From: Muribaculaceae bacterium
Lineage (GTDB): Bacteria > Bacteroidota > Bacteroidia > Bacteroidales > Muribaculaceae
DNA: 64,000 nucleotides
NCBI GenBank assembly: GCA_017626045.1
Contig: JAGAJP010000066.1
Coordinates: 1-64,000 of the forward strand
Direction: 5' to 3'
Shown here: positions 34,801 through 43,771 of the stretch, in pieces
How positions within the stretch are numbered: position 1 is the first letter of the stretch
Layout of the letters: the number at the start of each line of letters is the position of its first letter
Made by a program: the position numbers and the translations under genes
Notes under the pieces: model-generated
What the model was told of the DNA's origin: nothing
Database searches by the model: none
Seen by the model: only the letters and a program-made list of their open reading frames with translations

Positions 34801-36441
34801 TCCGGACGATGCAAGCTCTACGGCACCTTCAGCGACATTGATCTTGTCGGAGACCTGCGAGCCGACACCGTGTCGATGAAGCTTGACTTCACCAATACTT
34901 GGTATCATGCCGGCGGCGATTCCGTGTTCATGCGCCGCGGAGTGATCGAGATACCTCCAATCACTCTATACGACAGCGAGGGACACACCGCAGAGTTGAG
35001 TGGCTGGCTTCGACACCGCTATTTCCATGAGCCGGTGTTTGACTTCCGTGTCCGCAACGCGAGGTCTCTGCTTTGTTATGACACCAACGAGCATATCAAT
35101 CCGCTTTGGTACGGAACGATATATGGAAGCGGCACCGCCCAGATCGCGGGGCGTCCGGGTCTGGTGGATATAGACATGAACATGAGGACGGAAGAGAACT
35201 CCCGCTTCTTCTACGTCATAAGCGACGCCGAGGAGGCTGACGGAATATCGTTTCTCTCTTTCACCGACAGGCGCAAGGAAGAACGGAAAGCTGCGGCTCC
35301 CGACACCATTCCTCCCTATCTGCGCAAGTTCATGAAGAAGAAGAGCGAGATGGAAGAGGGGTCGAGCAACGTGGTGGTGTCGCTGCGCGGGTCGGTAACA
35401 CCCGACGCGCTGGTGACTCTCGTGATGGATCCGAAGGGAGGCGACAAGATAACGGCGCGCGGTGAGGGCGCGCTGCAGATGGAATACAACATGGCGGCAA
35501 ACGACCTGCGGATGTTCGGAACATACGTGCTCGACGAAGGAAACTACAACTTCACCCTTCAGGACATTATAATAAAGAATTTCAATATCAGGAAAGGAAG
35601 TATGATTAGGTTTGACGGCGACCCGATGGACGCGAGCCTCGACATTGCGGCTACCTATCGCGTCAACACCAACCTCACCGACCTCGACAAGAGTTTCTCT
35701 TCCGACAAGGAACTGAACCGCACGAATGTTCCCGTCGACGCCCTCCTGCTCGTGAAGGGTCCAATGACCCATCCAGACATTGATTTCGACATAGAGCTTC
35801 CCACACTCACATCCGATGTGGAACGGAAGGTCAAGAGCATCGTCTCGACCAACGACATGATGAGTCGACAGATAATCTATCTTCTCGCTCTCAACAGGTT
35901 CTATACTCCCGAATACACCGGCGCGAGCTCTCAGAGCGGTGCCGAATGGTCGAGTATGGCGTCTTCCACTATCTCGTCGCAACTCAGCAACATATTGAGC
36001 CAGATGACCGACAAACTGAGTGTGGCGCCATCGTTCAGAAGCGACAAGGGTGATTTCACCGACATGGAGTTTGACCTCGCTCTCTCGTCGAGACTTCTCA
36101 ACAACCGTCTGCTAATCAACGGAAACTTCGGATACCGTGACCGGTCCACGAGCAATACGCAGTTCATAGGTGACTTCGACATAGAGTATCTCCTAAGCAA
36201 GAACGGCAACCTCCGGCTCAAGGCATACAACCACTTCAACGACCAGAACTATTATCTTCGCTCAGCCCTGACCACTCAGGGGGTGGGAGTGGTGCTTCGC
36301 CGTGACTTCGACCGTTTGTGGCGGCGCAGGAGCAAGCAGAAGACGCTGCCGCGCGACACCGTGACACACCCGACGGAAGAAAAAAAGGATTCGGCAAAGA
36401 CTTCTCAGGGGGGTAAGACGTTATATGATAAAAATCCATAA
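31825..36441 (+). CDS. TamB-like translocation and assembly protein
   Basis: 1538 residues. One N-terminal membrane helix (about 12-35, IIIFLIVLVTVVYVGLYVF) is followed by an AsmA-like start (LGGRLDMESFSFQPFSEVSMEGV). A very long run of beta strands typical of a lipid-conducting groove comes next. The C-terminal TamB/DUF490 domain (about 1150-1490) has RGSVTPDALVTLVMDPKGGD, LDIAATYRV and QIIYLLALNRFY. It spans the periplasm from the inner membrane and helps lipid or barrel-protein traffic to the outer membrane. The patatin-like gene follows after 17 bases. The length fits Bacteroidota TamB. Confidence 0.88.
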   Translation: MRILKPAYSVVRSIIIFLIVLVTVVYVGLYVFLSVPSVQEKVKKELCGELSALLGGRLDMESFSFQPFSEVSMEGVSLTSPTGERCATIAEVAAGIDLWTLVSQRKIVINYAEVIGLDARLSQKEKGGPLNIQFLIDALSPKDRTKPPAKFDLRFRNIVIRRSHATFTRPWMTDTDGNPRLLSKVSLSNLRMDFSIPVLKNEDFCFDIRGMQCDVDPGVELRDLSAQVRYRKTPAGVADTLTVRKLNIVLPATSLQLTDIDVPLGKSLKVAGALSGHVTPSDFATLLPTLSGFDTAWNIDIDADFGNSTVEMRRLHIDNPAFDTEIDFKGYLSGIGRKDSIDASAESLSARVSDRFISRVCGVVPGIKPRVRDMLTGIGSLSLDLRASLRDSDEGSLSGNIKTGAGSLELEGDVSGLQTRRPHITASVEGTDVALGKFIAPGQLGNATFFIDADIKGLDKNASGEIELFADYLEIGGRRVCGLDVNLEKQKNDVSVSVSNSDSDFNLDVRGNAILSGAATTFDAYVDVEGFCPASFGIKGKMAECTVSGTVRASGSGNSVDNLTGKADIAGLLVTRPDNSRLSLDQLSLRIDGTEPETEAGDDFRRRLTLRSDWVDADVSGILKASTIVPEIKNMVAGIFPALFVEPEHSKVKEPTAYNDFNFNINVKGTSAPYDFFKIPVSPLSDIPVEGYVNSRAGKIHLGFSTPYMQQSGNKLIRDTRLGILLDSYENIIKVSAGTLYPAKKGDVQLALDVKGTEDRVNAVLRLNPTYKSNLKGDLAMDVSFSRAADFFNPSGDLAVRVNILPSAISLSNTVWNVANGRIDYAGKRVAVTNFLVQHASQYVKIDGVASESPRDLLKVKLNDIDLDYIFGILNINYVTFGGMATGEVVGSRLLTKTPVAFTKFLNVRGLSYNGAVLGDGDISSDYDAERQMVGIYAVVKDPLTRERRANIDGGIWVTRDSLSFSFDANKVNLQFMKPFVSAFCSDLHGRGSGRCKLYGTFSDIDLVGDLRADTVSMKLDFTNTWYHAGGDSVFMRRGVIEIPPITLYDSEGHTAELSGWLRHRYFHEPVFDFRVRNARSLLCYDTNEHINPLWYGTIYGSGTAQIAGRPGLVDIDMNMRTEENSRFFYVISDAEEADGISFLSFTDRRKEERKAAAPDTIPPYLRKFMKKKSEMEEGSSNVVVSLRGSVTPDALVTLVMDPKGGDKITARGEGALQMEYNMAANDLRMFGTYVLDEGNYNFTLQDIIIKNFNIRKGSMIRFDGDPMDASLDIAATYRVNTNLTDLDKSFSSDKELNRTNVPVDALLLVKGPMTHPDIDFDIELPTLTSDVERKVKSIVSTNDMMSRQIIYLLALNRFYTPEYTGASSQSGAEWSSMASSTISSQLSNILSQMTDKLSVAPSFRSDKGDFTDMEFDLALSSRLLNNRLLINGNFGYRDRSTSNTQFIGDFDIEYLLSKNGNLRLKAYNHFNDQNYYLRSALTTQGVGVVLRRDFDRLWRRRSKQKTLPRDTVTHPTEEKKDSAKTSQGGKTLYDKNP

Positions 36442-36458
36442 CTAAATCTAATTAAACT

Positions 36459-37292
36459 ATGATCTGGAATATAGAAGGAATACTGGAGAAGGTCGGATTG
36501 GTTTCCAATTCCGTGGGCTACGCCTTCAGCGGCGGAGGAGCGAGGGGATTCTCACATATCGGGGTCCTGAAGGCGTTCGAGGAGTTTGACATCCATCCCG
36601 ACGTTATGGCCGGAGTGTCGGCAGGCAGTATCGCCGCCGTACTCTATGGCGCCGGACTTTCTCCCGACGATATGCTTAAGTGTTTTAAGTCGGTAGGTAA
36701 GCTCAATGAGTTCGTGTCGTGGAAGGTTCCCGGCAATTCGGTGCTGAAGATAGACCGCTTCGGGCGACTATTGGAATCATGGCTCCCGTTCCGCTATCTG
36801 GAAGACCTCAAGATCCCCACCATAGTGTGCGCCACCGATTTTGGCTACAGCAAGTCGATCGGTTGGGGAAAGGGCGAGATTGTGCCGAGGGTGCTCGCGT
36901 CCTGCTCCATACCCATAGCCTTCGAGCCGGTGGAGATCAACGGCGGCATCTATGTCGACGGGGGAGTGCTGCGAAATCTTCCGGCATGGGCTGTAAGAAA
37001 ATACTGCAAGACGCTCTACGGCATCAACTGCTCGCCGCTCAACATAGTGTGGAAAGGTTCCTCGAAACATAATCTTCTCGAGATAGCACTCAGGAGCTAT
37101 CACATGATGTCGAAGTCCAACATGATTACTGACGCCAAGATGTGTGATGTCCTCATCAACCTTCGCGGCGCGCACGCCATCGGCACATTTGATATATCGA
37201 AACTCGACAGAAGCGTCAGTCTCGGATATGAGACGGCTTGCCGGGTGCTGGAACGAACTCTAAAAACACAGGGCAAGACAAGGAACGGTTGA
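36459..37292 (+). CDS. Patatin-like phospholipase
   Basis: 277 residues. The oxyanion loop is GGGARG (25-30), the nucleophile elbow is GVSAGS with Ser55, and the catalytic Asp is in DGGVLRN near residue 168. There is no signal peptide, so it is probably cytosolic or peripheral on the inner membrane, like the RssA group of bacterial patatins. It acts as a lipid acyl hydrolase. It starts 17 bases after the TamB-like gene, so the two are likely co-transcribed, which hints at a shared role in envelope lipids (inference). Confidence 0.88.
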   Translation: MIWNIEGILEKVGLVSNSVGYAFSGGGARGFSHIGVLKAFEEFDIHPDVMAGVSAGSIAAVLYGAGLSPDDMLKCFKSVGKLNEFVSWKVPGNSVLKIDRFGRLLESWLPFRYLEDLKIPTIVCATDFGYSKSIGWGKGEIVPRVLASCSIPIAFEPVEINGGIYVDGGVLRNLPAWAVRKYCKTLYGINCSPLNIVWKGSSKHNLLEIALRSYHMMSKSNMITDAKMCDVLINLRGAHAIGTFDISKLDRSVSLGYETACRVLERTLKTQGKTRNG

Positions 37293-37374
37293 AATCCCAC
37301 CCAAACTAACCTCACAGACAGAATTCAGACAACAATACAATTCAAACAACATAACAACACAGTAAAAACCGCTT

Positions 37375-39054
37375 ATGGAAAGATTGATAATATACCAGAT
37401 GTTTCCGCGCATCTTCAGCAACACCACGCCGACCCCGCAGCCGTGGGGCACGTTGGAGAGAAACGGAGCCGGAAAACTAAACGACCTGACGCCGGAGGGA
37501 ATCAGGTCGATAAAGGAACTCGGAGTGAACTGTATATGGCTCACCGGAGTGATAGAGCACGCCACCAAGACCGCCTTTCCGGAGGCAGGCATTCCCGCCG
37601 ACAACCCCAATGTGGTGAAGGGTGAGGCTGGAAGTCCATACGCTATCAAGGACTACTATGACGTGGACCCCGCCATCGCAGTGGATGTGGAGCACCGGAT
37701 GCAGGAGTTTGAGGAGTGCGTGAAGAGAATCCACGACGAGGGCATGAAGGTGCTGCTCGACTATGTTCCCAATCATACCGCAAGGGCCTACCACAGTGAC
37801 GCCGCACCTGCCGGAGTGAAGGATTTCGGGGCTGACGACGACATCACGATGGGTTTTTCCCCTTCCAACAATTATTACTACATACCGTTCCAGCAGTTTG
37901 TGCCCGGTTTCCCGCTTGATGCGGAGGGCACGAAGCCGTATGTGGAGTTTCCCGCCAAGGCTACCGGCAACGACTGCTTCACGGCGTTTTGCGGCCGCAA
38001 CGACTGGTATGAGACGGTAAAGCTCAACTATGGCCATGACTACGGTGACTGGTCCGACCATTTTGACCCCTTGCCCGACACTTGGCTCAAGATGCTCGCA
38101 ATACTCCGTTTCTGGGCTTCCAAAGGTATCGACGGTTTCCGCTGCGACATGTGTTTCATGGTGCCTCTCCCGTTCTGGCACTGGGCTATCCCGCAGGTCA
38201 AGAGGGATTACCCCGACATCATCTTCATCGGTGAGATCTATGATGTGGCTCAATACCGTCCGTTTCTCGACTATGGCTGTTTCGACTATCTGTACGACAA
38301 GGTGAACCTCTATGACACTCTCGTAAACATCGAGATTCACAACCATTCCGCAGCATGCCTTACCGGAGCATGGCAGACAGTGGATGGCATTGGCGAGCGT
38401 ATGCTGAATTTCCTCGAGAATCATGACGAGGTGCGTTTCGGATCGAAATCTTATTCAGGCAATCCTTCCAATGTGTTGCCATCGCTCGTGGTAAGCAGCA
38501 TGATGTCGAAGGGACCTTTCATGATATATTATGGTCAGGAACTGGGTGAGTCTGCGCATGACAACGAGGGTTTTGCCGGCGACAACGACCGTAGCACCAT
38601 CTTCGACTACTGGAGCTATGACACATTGCGCCGCTGGTGGAACAAGGGAAAACCGTCTGATGAAAACCTTACGGCTCAGGAAAAGTGGCTTCGCGGCATC
38701 TACACGAAGAATCTGACCCTCTGCAACTCGGAACCGGCGCTCCGCGAGGGTAATTTCTTCGATCTTATGTATGTGAACCTCCGCAACCCGGGCTTCAACC
38801 CCCACCGTCAGTTCGCCTTCCTGCGCTACACGGAAGATTCCGCGCTCCTGATAGTGGTCAACTTCGACTTCGCGCCCGCAGAAATCAACGTCAGGATTCC
38901 GCGGCTTGCCTTCGAGATGTCAGGCATCAAGGAGGGCAATACCGTAGCCGACGACCTTCTCAGCTCCCGCAGCGTCTTCCTCAACCTGCGTCCGGACGCC
39001 GACGCCCGCATCCGCCTCAATCCCAAGGACGCCGCCGTTCTCCGCATCCGCTGA
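37375..39054 (+). CDS. GH13 alpha-amylase-family enzyme
   Basis: 559 residues, no signal peptide, so likely cytosolic. A TIM barrel starts at once (IYQMFPRIFSN). The catalytic set is Asp in GFRCDMCFM (nucleophile), Glu in FIGEIYD (acid/base) and Asp in LENHDEVRFGS (transition state). VLLDYVPNHTAR is the second conserved region. A C-terminal beta-sandwich (LLIVVNFDFAPAEINVRIP) closes the protein. Substrate is unknown; a maltodextrin, trehalose-like or glycogen-derived glucan is likely. It follows the patatin gene after 82 bases without an evident promoter or terminator. The frame ends in a normal GH13 domain C. Confidence 0.88.
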   Translation: MERLIIYQMFPRIFSNTTPTPQPWGTLERNGAGKLNDLTPEGIRSIKELGVNCIWLTGVIEHATKTAFPEAGIPADNPNVVKGEAGSPYAIKDYYDVDPAIAVDVEHRMQEFEECVKRIHDEGMKVLLDYVPNHTARAYHSDAAPAGVKDFGADDDITMGFSPSNNYYYIPFQQFVPGFPLDAEGTKPYVEFPAKATGNDCFTAFCGRNDWYETVKLNYGHDYGDWSDHFDPLPDTWLKMLAILRFWASKGIDGFRCDMCFMVPLPFWHWAIPQVKRDYPDIIFIGEIYDVAQYRPFLDYGCFDYLYDKVNLYDTLVNIEIHNHSAACLTGAWQTVDGIGERMLNFLENHDEVRFGSKSYSGNPSNVLPSLVVSSMMSKGPFMIYYGQELGESAHDNEGFAGDNDRSTIFDYWSYDTLRRWWNKGKPSDENLTAQEKWLRGIYTKNLTLCNSEPALREGNFFDLMYVNLRNPGFNPHRQFAFLRYTEDSALLIVVNFDFAPAEINVRIPRLAFEMSGIKEGNTVADDLLSSRSVFLNLRPDADARIRLNPKDAAVLRIR

Positions 39055-39097
39055 CAACTCCACAGCTTAGATAATTTTATTTAAAATAGATACTTAT

Positions 39098-39394
39098 TTA
39101 AATAGGAATTGATTTCATATAATATGAATTGGAGGTGTGCCTGATCGTGAGATTCGGCACACCTTTTTTCGCTTCGAAATATACCGTTCCCCATTGGTAT
39201 TTGTCTCCTATCCATTCATACTGGGAACCATCGGTATTGATGAGCCAGTTCATGTTGGGCTCATCGTCGTTGATACGAAGGGATATTATATTACCCGAGG
39301 CGGGATCCTCGGCGTATGATATCTTTTGTGCACTTCCGTTCAGTGCAGACAATCCTATTACACAGAACGTCATTGTCTTTAAATAGATTCTCAT
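39098..39394 (-). CDS. Small secreted protein, possibly the remnant of a larger glycan enzyme
   Basis: 98 residues from the ATG at 39394 (a longer frame starts at 39436). A signal peptide (MRIYLKTMTFCVIGLSALNGSAQ) is followed by SGNIISLRINDDEPNMNWLI and YQWGTVYFEAKKG. This pattern resembles the first 80 residues of much larger secreted Bacteroidales carbohydrate-active proteins (for instance the DUF5695 type, from memory). Nothing downstream continues the frame. It may be a degraded start of such a gene or a genuine short protein. The gap 39395-39578 separates it from the divergent regulator. Confidence 0.4.
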   Translation of the reverse strand: MRIYLKTMTFCVIGLSALNGSAQKISYAEDPASGNIISLRINDDEPNMNWLINTDGSQYEWIGDKYQWGTVYFEAKKGVPNLTIRHTSNSYYMKSIPI

Positions 39395-39538
39395 ATTTTG
39401 AATGCTTAATGTTTGGTTAGTGAGATTCATTCGCAATATTAATGTTATTTGATGTTTTTATCGGCGATAAATGATGAAAGTTTTGGGTATTTTTGTTGAA
39501 TAATCAGTCTTGTCGATGAAAAATTGGCTAAAAATGCT

Positions 39539-39546
39539 TATTTTTG
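39539..39546 (+). promoter_or_regulatory. -7-type element of the AraC-type sensor gene
   Basis: TATTTTTG, a perfect TAnnTTTG, 32 bases before the ATG at 39579. No TTG stands at the usual 19-21 bases. Confidence 0.4.
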
Positions 39547-39578
39547 TAGTTGAAATAAGGAACTAAGACATCTTTTAT

Positions 39579-41180
39579 ATGAAACGGAGTGTTATGCTTA
39601 TGCTTTTCTTTATGGTGGCTGCCTTGATTGCGAGTCAGGCTGCCATGCATGTTATTGACATGCGTCACGGCCTTTCGGAAAGCCGCATAAGGAAAATTTG
39701 CCAGATGCCGGATGGCAGGATTGCGATTGCCACCACATCTACAATTGATGTATTTGACGGCACCCGCTTTTCTTCATACCCCCTGATTCCTTCCTATGCA
39801 TATCCCCTGGAGTGTTATCAAGGCAAACGTCAGATGAGATGCGACAGTGGCGGCAGAATATGGCTTCGAAACAAAGGAAAGTTATTTGTGGTTGATGCAC
39901 GAAGCGGGAAACTGGTCAAGGATGTAGGAAAACTGATGAAGGAACTTGGATTACAGGAAAATGACATAGCGGCATGGCCACAGGTACGTGTTCCTACTAC
40001 CTATGACTCTATCAATGATGTATCATCGATGATTCGAGACAGTTTTGGCGGACTGTGGATCGGGACTCTCGAAAGCGGAATTTACTATCTGAACGACAGA
40101 CGGGAACGTCAGTTCAATACATACGATTCGGTTTATAGGCATAAACCGAAGGCGTTATTCTCCTCGAAGCGTACAGAATCACTTGCCGAGAGGTTTGCTC
40201 CTTTCGTGACTAACTGTAGTTTGGAAACGAATGATGGATATGCATTGATTGGAACCCTTAACGGACTTCTTGTTTTTGATGAAGCCAATCAACATATTGC
40301 TACAATAGACTCTCATTATGGTCTGATTTCGGATAATGTTCTGTCTGTCATATCAGATTTTAACCGCGATATATGGATTGCCACGTCGAGAGGAATATCC
40401 CGGATTAAAAAGCTTGGACAAGAAAAATTCCGTATAACTAATTTTGGAGAACTTGACGGAATCCGGCTTGAAGGTCGGGAATTCCGTCCTCGTCAGATAT
40501 TTTGTGATTCTGCAGGAGGCATAAATGTTGGCTTTGGTGGAGGGGTGGTGAAGTTTTTTCCTGATTCTGTCAACGCTCCACGCTATTCGTTTTATTATCC
40601 GGATACAAATCTTCAAGAGCAGGTTGAGACAGATGACAACTCGGAAACCATGAGCAGAACCGCAAAGGTGCTTTTGATTGTGGTTTTGGTTTTGGCATCG
40701 GCATATTTATCATATCGTCTACTTAGAAAAAAGAAGTTGAGCGAAAAGAATGTGGAGCATGACAATGAGGAGGATTCCACTGCCGGCATAAGGTTGGATA
40801 GTGTCAGCGACGATATAATAGATCGTATGAAGTCCGATTCCCGCAATTCCGATGCGGATGATGAGTTCATGCGGAAGATTAAGACAATAGTGGAAGAGCA
40901 TCTCGGCGATGAGGAGTTCTCAGTTCAGACTCTCAGCGAATGCATGGCGATGGATCGTACAGGTCTTTATAGAAAACTACAGACTCTCACCGGCAAATCA
41001 CCTTCCGTATATATAAGGGAGATTCGATTGAATGTAGCAGCCAGATTGCTGAAGGAAAGTGATTTGCCGGTGTCAGAGATATCGATGAAGACCGGATACT
41101 CCACCACTAAGTATTTCAATAAGGTTTTCCGACAGACATTTTCCGTGTCTCCGGAAGAGTACCGGACGAAAGAAACTTGA
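39579..41180 (+). CDS. Membrane AraC-family regulator with periplasmic propeller sensor, no kinase
   Basis: 533 residues. A signal anchor (1-22) is followed by a periplasmic region with two-component-regulator propeller blades (HGLSESRIRKICQMPDGRIAIAT, GGLWIGTLESGI, LISDNVLSVISDFNRDIWIAT). Membrane helix at about 362-383. A short acidic linker leads to a C-terminal AraC DNA-binding domain (about 425-533; LSECMAMDRTGLYRKLQTLTG, MKTGYSTTKYFNKVFRQTF). Hybrid two-component sensors of Bacteroidales have this order plus kinase and receiver domains; both are absent, so signal must pass straight from propeller to DNA. The GH2 gene it faces is the obvious candidate target. The two genes overlap at their 3' ends. 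Confidence 0.88.
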   Translation: MKRSVMLMLFFMVAALIASQAAMHVIDMRHGLSESRIRKICQMPDGRIAIATTSTIDVFDGTRFSSYPLIPSYAYPLECYQGKRQMRCDSGGRIWLRNKGKLFVVDARSGKLVKDVGKLMKELGLQENDIAAWPQVRVPTTYDSINDVSSMIRDSFGGLWIGTLESGIYYLNDRRERQFNTYDSVYRHKPKALFSSKRTESLAERFAPFVTNCSLETNDGYALIGTLNGLLVFDEANQHIATIDSHYGLISDNVLSVISDFNRDIWIATSRGISRIKKLGQEKFRITNFGELDGIRLEGREFRPRQIFCDSAGGINVGFGGGVVKFFPDSVNAPRYSFYYPDTNLQEQVETDDNSETMSRTAKVLLIVVLVLASAYLSYRLLRKKKLSEKNVEHDNEEDSTAGIRLDSVSDDIIDRMKSDSRNSDADDEFMRKIKTIVEEHLGDEEFSVQTLSECMAMDRTGLYRKLQTLTGKSPSVYIREIRLNVAARLLKESDLPVSEISMKTGYSTTKYFNKVFRQTFSVSPEEYRTKET

Positions 41181-43629
41181 TTCTTTTTTTCAGTTTACCG
41201 CTGGTAAGATCAACAATAACCTCTCCCGGAGTTCGGTTGCTTCTGATTATTAACTGCATATATCCGTTGCGCATCCGTTTTTCTGTCACTCCATAAAAGA
41301 TTTCATCGGTATAGTGGTCACCGTTGTCAAGTGCCATGAATGTGGCGGCTCCATTCACTTTTACAGATATCGGTTCATCATAGTTGACGTCTCTTCTACC
41401 TTTGGAATCGAGAGCTGAGATATCGATATACATGAGATCCATACCGTCTGCTTTCAAATGAGGAGTCTCCGTATTCACCTCCAGTTTTACGGCGTTTTTA
41501 GCAGCGTAAAGCTCATGTCGTGCCACTTCTTTCCCCTTTTCATCGAGAGCGATAGCGGTTATTGTGCCTCCCTTGTTGCAAACGACATTATTCCAGGTTA
41601 TTACATTTGTCATATTCTTTTCACCGCTGTTCTCTTTCACGCCAAGGCTCTTTCCGTCCACCATCAGTTCTGCTTTGGGTGCGTTGGTGAAAACATATAT
41701 CTGTTGTTTTGAGCCTTCCTCAAAATTCCAGTGCGCATGCATCGCGGCTTGACCTACATTAACATCGTTCCAGCTGACGGTCTCTGTCCCTTCCGTGTCG
41801 AGTACTCCGATTCTTATGGTCGGCTCATTTGACTTAAATGCTGATCTCAGGAGGTATGCCTGAGGATAAGGATGGCCGGTGTGACTGAAAAATGAGTAGT
41901 TCCAACCCTTTTTAGGCCATCTGTTTGATTCCCCCCAATATTCCACTGCGCCCCAGTATGCCATTCCCACACTCCTGTCATAATCCATGTTTACAAAGGG
42001 TTCAAGCCATTTGTTCGACTCCGCCTCGCTTTGGAATAATATCATTTCCGGTTTGTTCTTCAGAAATTCATCATACCATTCTGACTGATAATTAAGCGAA
42101 GCTATCTGAGTGGCGCAGGCGAGTTCCGGTGGCATTACGCAGTCTGAGTATTCCTTGTCTTTTCTAACTATGGAACCCGCTTTTGCGGGAAACTGTGCAA
42201 CCGTTGTGGGTCTTGTGGGATCGAAACGTTTTGCCACCTGATCCATAATCCTATACATGGTGACGCCCCAGTCGTTCATTTCGGGATATCCCGTCCAGTC
42301 TTCCCTTATCTGCAGTTCGTTGCCAAGACTCCACATTATCACTGAGGGAGAGTTCCTGTCTCGTTTTATCCATTCCGCCATAAGTCCCGGCCATATCGCT
42401 GTCAGCGGTTTTCTTCCGCTCCAATAATCCTTGTCGCTCCATTTGTCAAACAGTTCGTCCACCACCAGCATGCCGACTTTGTCCGCTATGCGGCTGAAAC
42501 TTTCGCTGTAAGGATTGTGGGAGCATCTGATGGTGTTGAATCCGAAATCCTTCAGTTGCAGCAATATGCGTTCTATACCTTTGTCGAAGGCTGCAGCTCC
42601 GAGTGCGCCCAGGTCATGATGCCCTGAGTGACCCTTGAGAAACACCTTCTTTCCGTTGAGTTTGAATCCGAATTCCGGAGAGAACTCTATCCGTCGTATG
42701 CCGAAACTTCTGCTGAGCGTATCCACTGTCATGCCGTCTGCCTTCAGCGTTACTTCCGCATTGTATAGATATGGATTGTCAAGATCCCAGAGATTCGGAT
42801 TCTCGATCTTTACAACCGGCAACGCTATCTCCACACTTCTGTGCTTGTCAAGTAACTGACTGAGTGATCGGGTCGTCTTTCCTGCGATATTGCCGTTCAT
42901 GTCCTTTATGTTGACATCGATACTCACGTCTTTATGGTTTCTCCAGTTCTCAATCTCCACGTTGACCAGCACCTCGGCGCTGTCGGGCGTTACATTTGGA
43001 GTAGTCACGTATATTCCATGACGGGCTATGTGAGTGGGATTCGTAATCTTGAGATTGACATCGCGAAACAGACCTCCGCCGGTATACCAGCGAGAACCCT
43101 TTTCCTTGCCGGTGGAGGCATAAACGGTTATGACGTTTTCTTCTCCATAGCGAAGGTCTTTCGAGAGGTCTGCCTCAAATCCCACGTAACCATAGTCGGT
43201 CGATGCTATTTTCTTACCGTTGAGATACACATCTCCAATACACATGATACCTCCGAAATCAAGCGATACTTTCTTGCCTCTCCAGTCATTGTCGGCTACA
43301 AATGTCTTTCGGTAGACACCTTTGCAGGATGGCTTGAATCCGCGTGCTCGACTGCTTTTCTCATCCCAAGGCTGTTCAAACTGAAAGTCGTGAGGCAGAT
43401 CAAGCATCCGCCAGTCAGAGTCATCATATCCCGAAGCCGTATAGACAGGCAGAGAATCAATGTCTGATATCACGCGAAACCTCCAGTCAAAATTGAATGA
43501 CTCCGATCGGGGATTATTAAACGTTGAGATATCGGTGTTTTCCTCACCGTTGTGCTCTTTGATTTGTTCATATTGCGCGGTCATATTGAGCGCGGTCAAA
43601 ATGAACATGATTGTCAGCAGTCTTTTCAT
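41116..43629 (-). CDS. GH2 beta-galactosidase-like enzyme, secreted
   Basis: 837 residues. Signal peptide (1-18, ending MTA). Domains in order: sugar-binding jelly roll (FNFDWRFRV, WRMLDLPHDF), immunoglobulin-like domain, TIM barrel with RCSHNPYS, acid/base Glu in WSLGNEL and nucleophile Glu in FQSEAES, then a DUF4982-type and another beta domain. It probably works in the periplasm on a beta-galactoside or beta-glucuronide; the substrate cannot be read. Its last 65 bases overlap the 3' end of the regulator on the other strand. A -7 element TAATTTTG is at 43668-43661. Confidence 0.92.
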   Translation of the reverse strand: MKRLLTIMFILTALNMTAQYEQIKEHNGEENTDISTFNNPRSESFNFDWRFRVISDIDSLPVYTASGYDDSDWRMLDLPHDFQFEQPWDEKSSRARGFKPSCKGVYRKTFVADNDWRGKKVSLDFGGIMCIGDVYLNGKKIASTDYGYVGFEADLSKDLRYGEENVITVYASTGKEKGSRWYTGGGLFRDVNLKITNPTHIARHGIYVTTPNVTPDSAEVLVNVEIENWRNHKDVSIDVNIKDMNGNIAGKTTRSLSQLLDKHRSVEIALPVVKIENPNLWDLDNPYLYNAEVTLKADGMTVDTLSRSFGIRRIEFSPEFGFKLNGKKVFLKGHSGHHDLGALGAAAFDKGIERILLQLKDFGFNTIRCSHNPYSESFSRIADKVGMLVVDELFDKWSDKDYWSGRKPLTAIWPGLMAEWIKRDRNSPSVIMWSLGNELQIREDWTGYPEMNDWGVTMYRIMDQVAKRFDPTRPTTVAQFPAKAGSIVRKDKEYSDCVMPPELACATQIASLNYQSEWYDEFLKNKPEMILFQSEAESNKWLEPFVNMDYDRSVGMAYWGAVEYWGESNRWPKKGWNYSFFSHTGHPYPQAYLLRSAFKSNEPTIRIGVLDTEGTETVSWNDVNVGQAAMHAHWNFEEGSKQQIYVFTNAPKAELMVDGKSLGVKENSGEKNMTNVITWNNVVCNKGGTITAIALDEKGKEVARHELYAAKNAVKLEVNTETPHLKADGMDLMYIDISALDSKGRRDVNYDEPISVKVNGAATFMALDNGDHYTDEIFYGVTEKRMRNGYMQLIIRSNRTPGEVIVDLTSGKLKKRIKFLSSGTLPETRKMSVGKPY

Positions 43630-43660
43630 TTCAGAGTTGTGTTAGGTTTGATTGCGACTG

Positions 43661-43691
43661 CAAAATTAATGGTTTTGGATATATTTCCCAG
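43661..43691 (-). promoter_or_regulatory. Promoter-like element of the GH2 gene
   Basis: TAATTTTG (43668-43661, perfect) followed by C; 20 bases upstream stands CTG instead of TTG (43691-43689). It is about 30 bases before the ATG. Confidence 0.5.
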
Positions 43692-43771
43692 ATATAAATG
43701 TTGAAAATTTGGGAATTTTTGTTGAAAACTCCCATTTTCGCATGATTACACTTAACATGCATTATTCATGC

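Noticed and set aside
33772..34908. A 378-residue minus-strand frame within the TamB-like gene (and another at 34966-35982)
   Set aside because: Both lie fully inside the 1538-residue TamB-like frame, which has a coherent domain plan from anchor to C-terminal domain. The minus frames show no family features.
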